This document shows, piece after piece, positions 43,166-52,261 of a DNA stretch of 64,000 nt. The DNA lies in assembly GCF_002262885.1 (NCBI RefSeq), contig NZ_NKYF01000013.1, positions 171,240-235,239 of the forward strand, read 5' to 3'. Every line of letters begins with the position of its first letter. Position 1 is the stretch's first letter. This stretch comes from Pseudonocardia sp. MH-G8. Its GTDB lineage: Bacteria; Actinomycetota; Actinomycetes; Mycobacteriales; Pseudonocardiaceae. Both the position numbers and the translations under genes were made by a program. The notes beneath the pieces are model-generated. The model saw only the letters and a list, made by a program, of their open reading frames with translations. It was not told the origin of the DNA and made no database searches.

Positions 43166-43977
43166 CACGGCTGCGCCTCTCGCCCGACCGCGCCCCGCGA
43201 GGTACCGATCCGCCATTCGTCGAACACGATCCGGCCCACGGAGTCGATGCTGCGATCGCGGTAGTAACCCATCTTCACGGAACTGCGCGCCGAGCCATCA
43301 TCTGGGTTCGTGTACATCGTGCCGGTCTCCGGCGCGAAACGGGGCAGGGCGAGCTGCCCGTCGCGCCACACCTCGACGTACCCGACGTCCGGATCGGGCG
43401 AGAACTTCACGTGCAGGAGCCAGTCGTGCCATCGGCCGGTGACGGCATCTCCGACGGGCTTGCTGAAGACCTGAGGCCCATCCGGGTGGCCGTAGCCCCC
43501 CTCGATCAGGAAGGCGCCGTCCTGCACGCTCAGCTCGAGGGGCGGCGAGCCGTCGAAGTTCTGCTTGAACTGCATGATCGTCTGAAACTCCGAGTACGTC
43601 GTCGGGAACCCTTCGGCCAGGAACGTCGAGAAGGCGAACCAGAGATCGTCCCCGGGCACCATCTCCCGGAACTTGGGTTCGATCTCGTTCCGAGACCCGC
43701 AGCAGATGCCTTCGTCGGGCGCGGTCGTTCCCACGATCGACAGTTCGACCGCGTACCGGCCGCCGCGCACCGGTTCCTCGACGATCTCCGGCGGGCTCCC
43801 GCCCACGCGGTTCCACGGGGTGTCCATGAACTGGGAGAGATCGCCCGTCTCCAGGTCTCCCGTCCAGAGGAGCATCTCGGACTGCTGCGCGTCCGGGGCC
43901 GGGCCGCAGGCGATCAGCAGCCCCAGCGCGAGCAGCGCGGATCCCGATCTGCAGGCCCGCGGAACGAACCACCGCAT
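43165..43977 (-). CDS. Polysaccharide lyase-like lipoprotein
   Basis: 270 residues. A lipobox ALGLLIACG (C near residue 24) predicts a lipid anchor outside the membrane. The mature part is a beta-jelly-roll of the heparin lyase I / concanavalin-like polysaccharide lyase type: TGDLETGDLSQF, WFAFSTFLAEGFP, FQTIMQFKQNFDGSPPLEL, WHDWLLHVKFSPDPDVGYVEVWRDGQ. In an exopolysaccharide operon such lyases trim or release the polymer. It is coupled to the heparinase gene by TGATG. Confidence 0.82.
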   Translation of the reverse strand: MRWFVPRACRSGSALLALGLLIACGPAPDAQQSEMLLWTGDLETGDLSQFMDTPWNRVGGSPPEIVEEPVRGGRYAVELSIVGTTAPDEGICCGSRNEIEPKFREMVPGDDLWFAFSTFLAEGFPTTYSEFQTIMQFKQNFDGSPPLELSVQDGAFLIEGGYGHPDGPQVFSKPVGDAVTGRWHDWLLHVKFSPDPDVGYVEVWRDGQLALPRFAPETGTMYTNPDDGSARSSVKMGYYRDRSIDSVGRIVFDEWRIGTSRGAVGREAQP

Positions 43978-46103
43978 CAGGTCCGCGCAGGAAGGTCGCA
44001 GGAGACGGCGCCAGGAGTGTTCGGATCGACTCTGACCACGGGTCGAGTCTTTCCATCGATCCACGCCACTTCTACCCCGTTCGCTTCCTCCCACACGATC
44101 GAGAGTTCCTCCACCCGAGCTTCCCGGTCGGTCGCGATGGTGAGGACCGTGGCCACCGCCACCGGACAGTCGATGTCCTCGACGAGCGTTCCGATGAGCC
44201 ATGCCGGAGTCCGCGACTCGAACCGGTGGGACCACCACCCGAGTCCGTCCTCACCGCCCCGCACCCGGTACGGATGGGCCGGAGCCGTGCTCGCACTCGC
44301 GACGTGCAGCACCGGCTCACCGTCCCGCACGACGACGCGCACGTTGCCGTGCTCTTCGACGTCGAGCTCCGGATGCAACGGCCAACTGGTCCGGATGCGG
44401 TGCCGACCGGCTCCCTCCAACAGGTCGAGGACGAGCGTCCACTCCCGGTCCGGCGGAGCCACGAGGTACCGGCGGTGCACCACCGGGGCGGCGAGCCTGC
44501 GGTAGCCGTCGTGCTCGGCCTCCACGAGCCCTCGCTCCAGGTCCACCGCTCGGATGGTCGTCGCGGCGTGCCGCGTCCACAGGAAGGGGCCGCCTGCGAC
44601 CGACTGGTCGAGATCATCGACGGCGACGGTGGCGTGCATCCGGGTGCTCCGGAAGGCACGCCGCCAACCCGGCTCGGCGTAGTAGCTGCCGGTGCCCGGA
44701 TCTCCGACCAGCTCTCGTCCACCGGAGGCCACGGTGACGGCGAGCGCATCGGCGTGCCCGTGGGCAGCCAGGGAGAGGTAGCCGAGGGGCCCGACGTCCA
44801 TCATGGTCCGGCTCGCCGACCTACGCAGGACCGCGACCCCGCCGTGCGGGGCGTACCAGCTCCCGGTCCTCGGGGCCCGTGCCTGCGCAACGACGCCCGG
44901 CCCCACCAGCCATCGCGCCGCCAGATCGGCGGGCGCGGCGACCGAGCCGCCCGTGACCGCACTGACGGCCGCGAGGTGCGGTCCGAGCGCGGCGACCGGC
45001 TCCGGATGCAGCCGGAAGGCGAACCCACCGTCTTCGTCGCCGTACCGCGGGAACGGGTCGCCGTCGCCGACGAGGTCGGAGAGGTAGCCCGCGCTGCGCA
45101 AGACGGCCGCGAGGATGGGCGCAGGCGGCTCATCACCTCGCAGCCGCACGAGAGCGGCGGGCAGGAGCAGCAGCTGTGAACTGAAGATCAGGTAGGACGA
45201 GGACTGTTCGGCTCCCGCGCCGTCGGGCAGGATCTGCCTGTCGGCCTCCTGTGCCAGGGCGGCGAGGGCGTCGTGCTCCCATCGCTGGGCCCCCGCCAGC
45301 TCGGGGAACAGGATCCCGACGGTCGCCGCACCGGCCAACTCGCCGAGGAGGTGGTTGTTGGCGGAGCTGAACCGGGACCGGTCCTGCCAACAGAGGTGGG
45401 CGCTCTCGGCCAGCACGGTCACGATCCGCCGGTAGCGCTCGGGGGTCATCGCCCGCGCCTGTCGGAGACCCTGCACCGCGATCGCGACCGAGATCGCGCG
45501 CAGTCCCGCCTCGAATCCCCCGCGCCACGCGATCCCACGCCCGGTGGGGTTCTGGTCGAGCCAATCGTCGAGCTGGCCGAGCGCACCCTCCGCGTAGGTG
45601 TCGTCACCGGTGAACAACCACGCCTGGGCGAGCCACGGCAAGTGCTGCAACCGGTTGAGCTCCCAGATCCACTTGGCGTCGCCCGGGTGAGTGCGGTGGT
45701 CGATGCGTGAGGCCGGCTTGTCCGGCCACCGGCGGCCCGTGCGCGGGTCGAGGTTCCAGTCGACGGGACCCGGGTACGGGACCGCGCTCTGGCCGAAGAA
45801 TCCGAACCTGCCCTCGAGCACCGCATCCGCAGCGCGGACGACGCCGTCGACCTCGGCGGGCATCTCGCGCGCGATGGCGCGAGCGCGGCGCTGATCGAGC
45901 AGGACAGGTCGCTTCGTGGCGTCACGGAAACTCTGGAACGCCCGCTCCCAGCCCGGCCGGCTCGGATCCTCCAGCACGCGGCATCCGCGGCCACGGGGAG
46001 CGAGCGTCCGCGCCGTCCCACCCGCCGCCGTCGCGATCCGCCACAGGACCTCTCGGGACTCCATCATCCGGGCGCGCGCCACGTACCAGCCCAGCCTGCC
46101 CAT
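43977..46103 (-). CDS. Heparinase II/III-type polysaccharide lyase
   Basis: 708 residues: an N-terminal alpha-toroid (about 70-400) and a C-terminal beta-sandwich with the family signature around LGYLSLAAHGHADALAV, then GDPGTGSYYAEPGWRRAFRSTRMHATVAVDD. These enzymes cleave uronic-acid polymers by beta-elimination. No signal peptide, so it is predicted intracellular, which is common in glycan-synthesis clusters. Start ATG 46103 begins 2 bp after the preceding stop. Confidence 0.88.
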   Translation of the reverse strand: MGRLGWYVARARMMESREVLWRIATAAGGTARTLAPRGRGCRVLEDPSRPGWERAFQSFRDATKRPVLLDQRRARAIAREMPAEVDGVVRAADAVLEGRFGFFGQSAVPYPGPVDWNLDPRTGRRWPDKPASRIDHRTHPGDAKWIWELNRLQHLPWLAQAWLFTGDDTYAEGALGQLDDWLDQNPTGRGIAWRGGFEAGLRAISVAIAVQGLRQARAMTPERYRRIVTVLAESAHLCWQDRSRFSSANNHLLGELAGAATVGILFPELAGAQRWEHDALAALAQEADRQILPDGAGAEQSSSYLIFSSQLLLLPAALVRLRGDEPPAPILAAVLRSAGYLSDLVGDGDPFPRYGDEDGGFAFRLHPEPVAALGPHLAAVSAVTGGSVAAPADLAARWLVGPGVVAQARAPRTGSWYAPHGGVAVLRRSASRTMMDVGPLGYLSLAAHGHADALAVTVASGGRELVGDPGTGSYYAEPGWRRAFRSTRMHATVAVDDLDQSVAGGPFLWTRHAATTIRAVDLERGLVEAEHDGYRRLAAPVVHRRYLVAPPDREWTLVLDLLEGAGRHRIRTSWPLHPELDVEEHGNVRVVVRDGEPVLHVASASTAPAHPYRVRGGEDGLGWWSHRFESRTPAWLIGTLVEDIDCPVAVATVLTIATDREARVEELSIVWEEANGVEVAWIDGKTRPVVRVDPNTPGAVSCDLPART

Positions 46104-46105
46104 CG

Positions 46106-47332
46106 TCAGCGTGCTCCCTCGTGATCCTGGTCCGCCGTCGGGGCGAGCCGTGCGTAGAACGCGGTCAGCTCCCGTTCCGAGTTCGCCCACGACAGCTCGC
46201 CGACGACCCGGGACCGCCCCAGCTCACCCATCCGTGCGCGCCGGGCCGGGTCACCGAGGAGCTCGTCGATCAGCTTCGCGAAGGCGAGCTCGTCGTCGGC
46301 CGTTGCGTAGGCGGCAGCACTTCCGGCCGAGACCCTCGCCTCGAGGAGGTCGAACGAGACGATCGGACGCCCGATCGCCATGTACTCGACGATCTTGTTC
46401 ATCGTGGACACGTCGTTGAGCGGGGTCTTCGGATCGGGCGCGAGGCACACGTCGGCCGTCGACAGACAGCGCTGCACGAACTCGTCCGGGACCCGGCCGG
46501 TGAACTCCACGCAGCTGTCGAGATCGAGTCCGGCGCACAGTCTGCGCATGTCGTCGAAGGCGTCGCCGTGTCCCATGAAGATCGTGTGCAGATCGTCGCG
46601 CCCGAGGTCGTGGCGCAGGTGCGCCAGCGCCCGCAACGCGTAGTCGATGCCGTCCTGCGGCCCCATCACACCGAGGTAGGCAGCGAGGTAGCGCTTGCCG
46701 CGACGCAGCTCGGGATCAGGATCGCGCGCGGTGAACCGGTCCAGGCGCGGCGCGCTGCGCACCACCCGCACCCGCTCCGGGTCCATGCGTCCGCGCGCGA
46801 TCGCCACCTGCCGGTAGCTCTCGTTCGTGCTGATGACGCCGTCCGCGACGGCGAAGGTGAGCCGCTCGCACGCCATGGCGGACCGCAACAGCCACCGGCC
46901 GCCGTTCGGGAACCGGGACCGGAACAGCTCGGGAACGAGGTCGTGCTGGTCGTAGACGAACCGCGCACCGAGGAGCTTGAGCGGTAGGACTGCCGGCAGC
47001 AATAGGTCCGGCGGGTTGCACGCGTGCACGACATCGATCCGCCCGCTCCGGCGCACGCGCAGCGCCAGGCGCAGGGTGTGCCACAACGCGAGGCCGTACT
47101 CGCGCACGTAGCCGGCTGGGCCCCCGGTGGCCGCCCGCAGCGGGTACCGCAGGATCCGCACGCCGTCGAGGAGCACCTCCCGCTCCTCGTCGCGGCCGAG
47201 GCCCATCGGACAGATCACTACGACGTCGTAGCCGGCACCCACCAGCGCCTGGCTCTCCTGCCAGACCCGCCGGTCGAAGGGGACCGACAAATTCTCGACG
47301 AGGACGAGCACCCGCGGCCTGCTCGCGTTCAT
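46106..47332 (-). CDS. Family 4 glycosyltransferase (WbuB-like)
   Basis: 408 residues, GT-B fold. LVLVENLSVPFDRRVWQESQAL is the N-terminal donor/acceptor region of the WbuB group, VVHACNPPDLLL, then the C-terminal domain with AYLGVMGPQDGIDYALRAL and the nucleotide-sugar motif around NKIVEYMAIGRPIVSFD. ATG overlaps the upstream stop (ATGA). Confidence 0.9.
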   Translation of the reverse strand: MNASRPRVLVLVENLSVPFDRRVWQESQALVGAGYDVVVICPMGLGRDEEREVLLDGVRILRYPLRAATGGPAGYVREYGLALWHTLRLALRVRRSGRIDVVHACNPPDLLLPAVLPLKLLGARFVYDQHDLVPELFRSRFPNGGRWLLRSAMACERLTFAVADGVISTNESYRQVAIARGRMDPERVRVVRSAPRLDRFTARDPDPELRRGKRYLAAYLGVMGPQDGIDYALRALAHLRHDLGRDDLHTIFMGHGDAFDDMRRLCAGLDLDSCVEFTGRVPDEFVQRCLSTADVCLAPDPKTPLNDVSTMNKIVEYMAIGRPIVSFDLLEARVSAGSAAAYATADDELAFAKLIDELLGDPARRARMGELGRSRVVGELSWANSERELTAFYARLAPTADQDHEGAR

Positions 47333-49626
47333 CGGGGTACCAGGTCCACGAGCAGCTGCTGGAAGCCCTGCACGGTGCGTTCTATGGAGCACTCACGTTC
47401 GGCCCGCGCCCTGGCCCGGAGGCCCATGGTCTGCCGGAGGTCGGGATCGGCGATCAACTCGGCGAGCCGCCCGGCCAGTGCCACGGCGTCGCCGACCGGC
47501 ACGATGAACCCCTCTCGCGAGTCGGCGACCATGTCGCGCACGGCACCGCAGTCGGTGGCGACCACGGGCACGCCCGCAGCCATGGATTCCAGGACGGCCA
47601 GGGGGGCTCCCTCGTGCACCGAGGACAAGCAGGAGACGTCGAAGCCCGGCAGCAACTGCGCGACGTCGCTGCGCAGTCCGGTGAACAGCACCCGGTCGGC
47701 GATGCCGAGGTGGTCGACCAGTGCGCGCACGGCGCCTTCCTCCGGGCCGTCACCGACGACGACGAGTCGGAGCCGGGGATGCGCCGGGGTGAGCGACGCG
47801 ATCGCGCGGAGCAGGACGTGGTGCGCCTTCTGCGGCCTGAGCACCGCGACGATCCCGACCACGAAGTCCGCGGGATCGAGGCCGAGACGCTCACGCGCCG
47901 CGGTCCGGTCGGCCGGGGCCGGGGCCGGGGGGACCTCGACGCCGTTGGGAATCACGACCTCGCGGATGCGCCGCCATGGGAACCGACCGACGCCCTCCTC
48001 GTCGTGCAGGTAACGGCCCTGGCTGGGCGCCAGGAGCACCAACGCGTGCGACAAGAACAGCGTCTCCACGACCGTCCTGGGCAGGACCCGCTTCCCCACG
48101 CTCCGGAGATCCATGTCGTGTGCCGCGACGACGTTCGCCGGCACCCGAGCGAACCGCGCCGCGATCCGGCCCAGCAGCAGGGCGGCCCGGTGGTAATGGG
48201 TGACCAGAACCACGTCCGTCCCGGCCGCCCGGAACGAGCGCACCAACCGGACGAGGGTGCTCGGGTCGAAGCGCCCACGCCGCCCCAGGGACTCGACCAC
48301 CACCCCGGCCGCCTCGAAATCGCTCCTCATCGCACCGGCCTCCCGTAGGCAGACCAGCCGTGGCTCGACCACGGATCGATCGATGTGCCGGCACAGGTCG
48401 AGCAACAGATTCTCCGCGCCGCCCACCGTGACCTCGTCCTGAACGATGCTCAGCCGCAGCGGGCGGGCCGGGTGCTCCCGCCCCGCGGTACGCAGCAGTG
48501 TGGACTCCGCGACGCGGACGGACCGTTCGAGGGTGAAGCGTTCCTCGACCCGTCGCCGTGCGGCCCGGCCCATCTCCGCTGCCGGTTCGGGGTCGCGGAG
48601 CAGCTTGATCAGCGCCTCCGCCATGGCGCGGGGATCGCGAGGCGGGACGAGCCGCCCGGTGGTTCCGTCGTCGATCATCTCCGGCACGCCGCCGACGTCC
48701 GTGCCGACGACGGGCAGCCCGCAGGCCATGGCCTCCAGGACCGCCAGCGGGAAGCACTCCGTGTAGGAGCTGAGCAGGACGACGTCCACCACCGCGAGCA
48801 GGGGCGCGACGTCCGAGCGCGCGCCGGCGAAGACGACGCTGCGCGCGATCCCCAGCTCCTCGGCGAGCTGCTCGAGCGCGCCCCGGGCCGGCCCATCGCC
48901 GATCAGCACCAGCCGCGCATCCGGGATCTCGTCGAGGACCGTCCGCATGGCGTGGAGCGCGGTGCTGTGGTCCTTCTCCGGGCGCAGGACCGCGAGGATC
49001 CCGATCGTCGGGCCCGTCGGGGAGATCCCCAACTCGCGCGCGACGCGCGCGCGTTCACCGGGGGGCGGAGGGCGGAACCGCGCCGGGTCCACGCCGTTCT
49101 CGATGACTTCGATCTTGCTCTCGGGGAAGCCGAGCTGGTCGACGAGGTAACCGCGCTGGACCTCCGCGACGCCGTAATAGGCGCTTGTCACCGCGTCGAG
49201 GAGCCGGTACACGACGCGGCGGACCGGGCTGCGCGGTGTGATGTCGCTGGAGTTGTGCACCCAGACGACGGATCGGGGCACCCGGGTGAGGGCGGCGGCG
49301 ATCCGCCCGAGGGTGTCCGCGTTGTACCCGCGCGTGATCACGACGTCGGGCCGTTCTCTGCGCATGATCCGGATGAGGCCGAGCAGCGCGCGGAGGCGGC
49401 GGTACCTGCTGTGCAGGGCACGACCGGGAACGCCCTGGCGGGTCAGCGTGGTGAACAGAGCGCCCTCGTCGCCGATGCAGACCACGGAAACCGTGAACCG
49501 GGCCGGATCGAGCGCGGGCGCCAGCGTCACGACGTGCCGCTCGGCGCCCCCGGTCCCCAGGTCGGGTACGACGAACAGGATCCGCAGTGGATCCGAGCGC
49601 CCCAGATCCTCGCCCAGCACCTTCAC
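47329..49626 (-). CDS. Tandem fusion of two family 4 glycosyltransferases
   Basis: 765 residues holding two complete GT-B glycosyltransferases. The first (about 15-375) has VVPDLGTGGAERHVV and ECFPLAVLEAMACGLPVVGTD; the second (about 395-765) has DEVTVGGAENLLLD and GAPLAVLESMAAGVPVVATD. Both keep the donor-binding E-x7-E glutamates. Two-domain chains can add two consecutive sugars or an alternating disaccharide. GTG 49626 overlaps the preceding stop (GTGA); GGGAGG is 9 nt upstream. Confidence 0.88.
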   Translation of the reverse strand: MKVLGEDLGRSDPLRILFVVPDLGTGGAERHVVTLAPALDPARFTVSVVCIGDEGALFTTLTRQGVPGRALHSRYRRLRALLGLIRIMRRERPDVVITRGYNADTLGRIAAALTRVPRSVVWVHNSSDITPRSPVRRVVYRLLDAVTSAYYGVAEVQRGYLVDQLGFPESKIEVIENGVDPARFRPPPPGERARVARELGISPTGPTIGILAVLRPEKDHSTALHAMRTVLDEIPDARLVLIGDGPARGALEQLAEELGIARSVVFAGARSDVAPLLAVVDVVLLSSYTECFPLAVLEAMACGLPVVGTDVGGVPEMIDDGTTGRLVPPRDPRAMAEALIKLLRDPEPAAEMGRAARRRVEERFTLERSVRVAESTLLRTAGREHPARPLRLSIVQDEVTVGGAENLLLDLCRHIDRSVVEPRLVCLREAGAMRSDFEAAGVVVESLGRRGRFDPSTLVRLVRSFRAAGTDVVLVTHYHRAALLLGRIAARFARVPANVVAAHDMDLRSVGKRVLPRTVVETLFLSHALVLLAPSQGRYLHDEEGVGRFPWRRIREVVIPNGVEVPPAPAPADRTAARERLGLDPADFVVGIVAVLRPQKAHHVLLRAIASLTPAHPRLRLVVVGDGPEEGAVRALVDHLGIADRVLFTGLRSDVAQLLPGFDVSCLSSVHEGAPLAVLESMAAGVPVVATDCGAVRDMVADSREGFIVPVGDAVALAGRLAELIADPDLRQTMGLRARARAERECSIERTVQGFQQLLVDLVPR

Positions 49627-50735
49627 GACTCGATCACCTCCCGGTAGAGTGCGTCCAACCGCCGCCACACGACATCGACGTCGAACTGCGCCAGCACCCG
49701 TCGGCGCGCCTCGGCGCCGAGGCGCTCGCGGAGCTCTCGATCACCCAGCACGCGGTTCAGGGCGTCGGCCAGAAGATCGGGGTCGTCAGGCGGCACGAGT
49801 AGTCCGGACCGGGTGTCCTCGACGAGCTCCGGGATCCCGCCGACCCCGCTCGCCACGACGCAGACGCCTCGCGCCATGGCCTCGAGGACGGCCATCGGCT
49901 GTCCCTCGTGCCGCGAAGGCAGCACGAGGACGTCGGCGGCTTCGAGGAGCGCAGCCGCCTCGGCAGGCGACAACCAGTCCTGAACCCGCGCCGACCGTTC
50001 GATTCCGAGAGCCACGACCGATCGGCGCGCCTCCGTCACACCACCGTCACCCGCGAGGGTCAGGTGCACCGGCACGGGCCCGTCCCAGCCTGCAACGAGC
50101 TTCGCCCAGGCGCGCAACAGGCAGAAAGCGCCCTTGCGTTCGCCGATCGCGCCGAGGAACACCACCTGTAGTGCGTCGCCGGCACGAGGCGCCACCGACT
50201 CTGGCACGACGACGGCGTTCGGCACGACCTCGACACGCGCGCCGGGCGCGATCCGGCTGATGCGCTCCGCCCACCGTTCCCCCAGCGTCAGCACCACGGC
50301 AGCGTGCGTGAGCACGCCGCGCACGACGAGGCGCAGCGGCGCCGGCAACCGGTCGTGGAACTCGTCGAACCGCGATCCGTGGACGTGCACGAGCGCCGGT
50401 ACGTGGAAGGCGCGCGCGATCCAGAACAACACGGCCTTGCGGACGAAGCTCCCGTGCGAAGACATGTGCAGGTGGACGAGGTCGGGGCGGGCGACCAGGA
50501 GGGCGCGCAGGTACAGGAGTGCCGCCCGGGCGAAAGTGAGGACCTTCCAGGCCCGGCTCCCGTCCCCGTGGGTGGCGATGTGCTCGATCCCCCAGCGTGC
50601 CCAGAGCGGCGTCGCACGGATGGTCCGCACGTAGGTAGCGATGCCCCCGCGGGTCTCGAGGCCGGTGGACACGCAGAGCACCCGGCTGGGCGGCGCTGGG
50701 ACCGCGGTGCCGCCCGTAGCGCTGTGATGGCTCAC
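49623..50735 (-). CDS. Family 4 glycosyltransferase
   Basis: 370 residues, GT-B fold. VLCVSTGLETRGGIATYV and LVHLHMSSHGSFVRKA in the N-terminal domain; VVFLGAIGERKGAFCLL, then VLVLPSRHEGQPMAVLEAM with the donor-site E-x7-E motif in the C-terminal domain. GTG overlaps the polymerase stop (GTGA), so it is co-translated. Confidence 0.9.
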   Translation of the reverse strand: MSHHSATGGTAVPAPPSRVLCVSTGLETRGGIATYVRTIRATPLWARWGIEHIATHGDGSRAWKVLTFARAALLYLRALLVARPDLVHLHMSSHGSFVRKAVLFWIARAFHVPALVHVHGSRFDEFHDRLPAPLRLVVRGVLTHAAVVLTLGERWAERISRIAPGARVEVVPNAVVVPESVAPRAGDALQVVFLGAIGERKGAFCLLRAWAKLVAGWDGPVPVHLTLAGDGGVTEARRSVVALGIERSARVQDWLSPAEAAALLEAADVLVLPSRHEGQPMAVLEAMARGVCVVASGVGGIPELVEDTRSGLLVPPDDPDLLADALNRVLGDRELRERLGAEARRRVLAQFDVDVVWRRLDALYREVIES

Positions 50736-52261
50736 ACCGCCACCCCGTCGCGTCGCTCGGCCGGGCTTCCCGTCCGCGTCCCGGCCCCGTTCGTGGAGGC
50801 GCCGACGGCGGCCCCCGCGAGGAGGAACACCAGCAGGTTGACGAAGTCGTTGTAACGCAGGTCGACGGTCAGGCCGGTACCCGACCAGACAACCAGGGCG
50901 ATCAGGGCGAGCACTCCGATGGTCCGTCCGTCCATGCCGGTCGCGGGCAACCGGCGGAAGGCCCGCACGACCTGGACCAGGAGGAGGACAAGAACGGCGA
51001 GCCACAGCGCGAGCCCGATCAGCCCCAGCTCGACCGCGATGCCGAGCTCGTTCTCGTGGGAGGAGTACCCGTACCCGCGCTCCCAGCTGATGTCACTGGC
51101 CCACTGCTGGTGGTGGTGGGTGTTGACCTGAGCGAACCTCCCGAGCCCCCAGCCGGCCAACGGCTTCTCCCCGATCGCCCACATCGACGTCGTGATCATG
51201 TTGAGCCGGTCGTGGATCTCGGAAGGCGACCCCAGGCCACCCGACGCCCGGTCCGCGCTGGTGATCGTCGCCCATTCGGCCGCGACGAACGCCGCCGCCG
51301 CGACCAGGATCGCGACGAAGACCGCCCGCGCGCCACGCGCGATGACGGCGCACATCACGAGGGCCAGCCCGAATACGATCAACACCGCTCGTGTGTGCGT
51401 GAGGTAGATGCCGACGGCGCACATCGGCGCCACCAGGCCGGACAGCACCCGGTGCCAGGTCCTCAGCGACCGGTCCGCGGCGAGCAGCACGGCGGCGACG
51501 AACCCTGCGGACATGACCAGCCCGTTCACGACCGGCTGGTCGAAGACCCCGACGGCACGCTCCGGCCAGCTGGGGGCCTCGACGATGTACCGCGGCCAGA
51601 CCAGCGCCTCCGGACCGGTGAACTGCAGGATGCTGACCAGCGCCGAGTAGGCCGCGAACCCGAGGAGGCCGATGACCAGCACGCGGATCTGCGTTGCGCT
51701 TCGGAAGAAGGCCTTGCCCGCGATGTAGCCGACGAACGGGAAGACGGTTCCCATCAGGATGAACCGGTACAGGACGATCGGTTCCCCGGTGCCCGGGATC
51801 ACCGCCGGGAAGACATGCTCCCCCATCGCCGACGCGACGTTCCAGAGCAGATAGGCGACCATCACCGCTTCCAGCGGGCCGAAGCGCAAGCGTGCCGTGC
51901 CACTCATGCCGGCCAGACCCGCCGATACGACGAGCGCGGCGAACAGGAGGATCATCGGCTCGGCCGGGAGGCCGTCGAAGTGGATCGCCAGTCGCAGGAA
52001 CGACGCCACCAGCAGCAGGACGATCGTGACCAGCGGCGAGCGGAGCAAGATGCCACCGGCTGCACACGCCATCGCGACGAGCAGCACGCCTGTCGGGCCC
52101 GGAACCGGGCCTGCGTACATGACACCGCCCATCAGGACGCATCCGATGACGACGGCCGCCACGATCCGCCCGCGGTCGGCACCGTCCACCGGCGGCAAGA
52201 ACGGGACGGCACGCGGCCTTGGCCTGCTACCTACCGGAACCGGCGCGCTCAGCCCTGCCAC
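50732..52261 (-). CDS. O-antigen ligase/polymerase-like membrane protein (Wzy-type)
   Basis: 509 residues with about ten to twelve membrane helices and a large periplasmic loop near residues 330-400 holding WAIGEKPLAGWGLGRF and the SSHENELGIAVELG signature of the Wzy_C/WaaL superfamily. It should polymerise or ligate the flipped repeat units on the outer face. GTG 52261; overlaps the upstream gene by 13 bp. Confidence 0.88.
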   Translation of the reverse strand: MAGLSAPVPVGSRPRPRAVPFLPPVDGADRGRIVAAVVIGCVLMGGVMYAGPVPGPTGVLLVAMACAAGGILLRSPLVTIVLLLVASFLRLAIHFDGLPAEPMILLFAALVVSAGLAGMSGTARLRFGPLEAVMVAYLLWNVASAMGEHVFPAVIPGTGEPIVLYRFILMGTVFPFVGYIAGKAFFRSATQIRVLVIGLLGFAAYSALVSILQFTGPEALVWPRYIVEAPSWPERAVGVFDQPVVNGLVMSAGFVAAVLLAADRSLRTWHRVLSGLVAPMCAVGIYLTHTRAVLIVFGLALVMCAVIARGARAVFVAILVAAAAFVAAEWATITSADRASGGLGSPSEIHDRLNMITTSMWAIGEKPLAGWGLGRFAQVNTHHHQQWASDISWERGYGYSSHENELGIAVELGLIGLALWLAVLVLLLVQVVRAFRRLPATGMDGRTIGVLALIALVVWSGTGLTVDLRYNDFVNLLVFLLAGAAVGASTNGAGTRTGSPAERRDGVAV

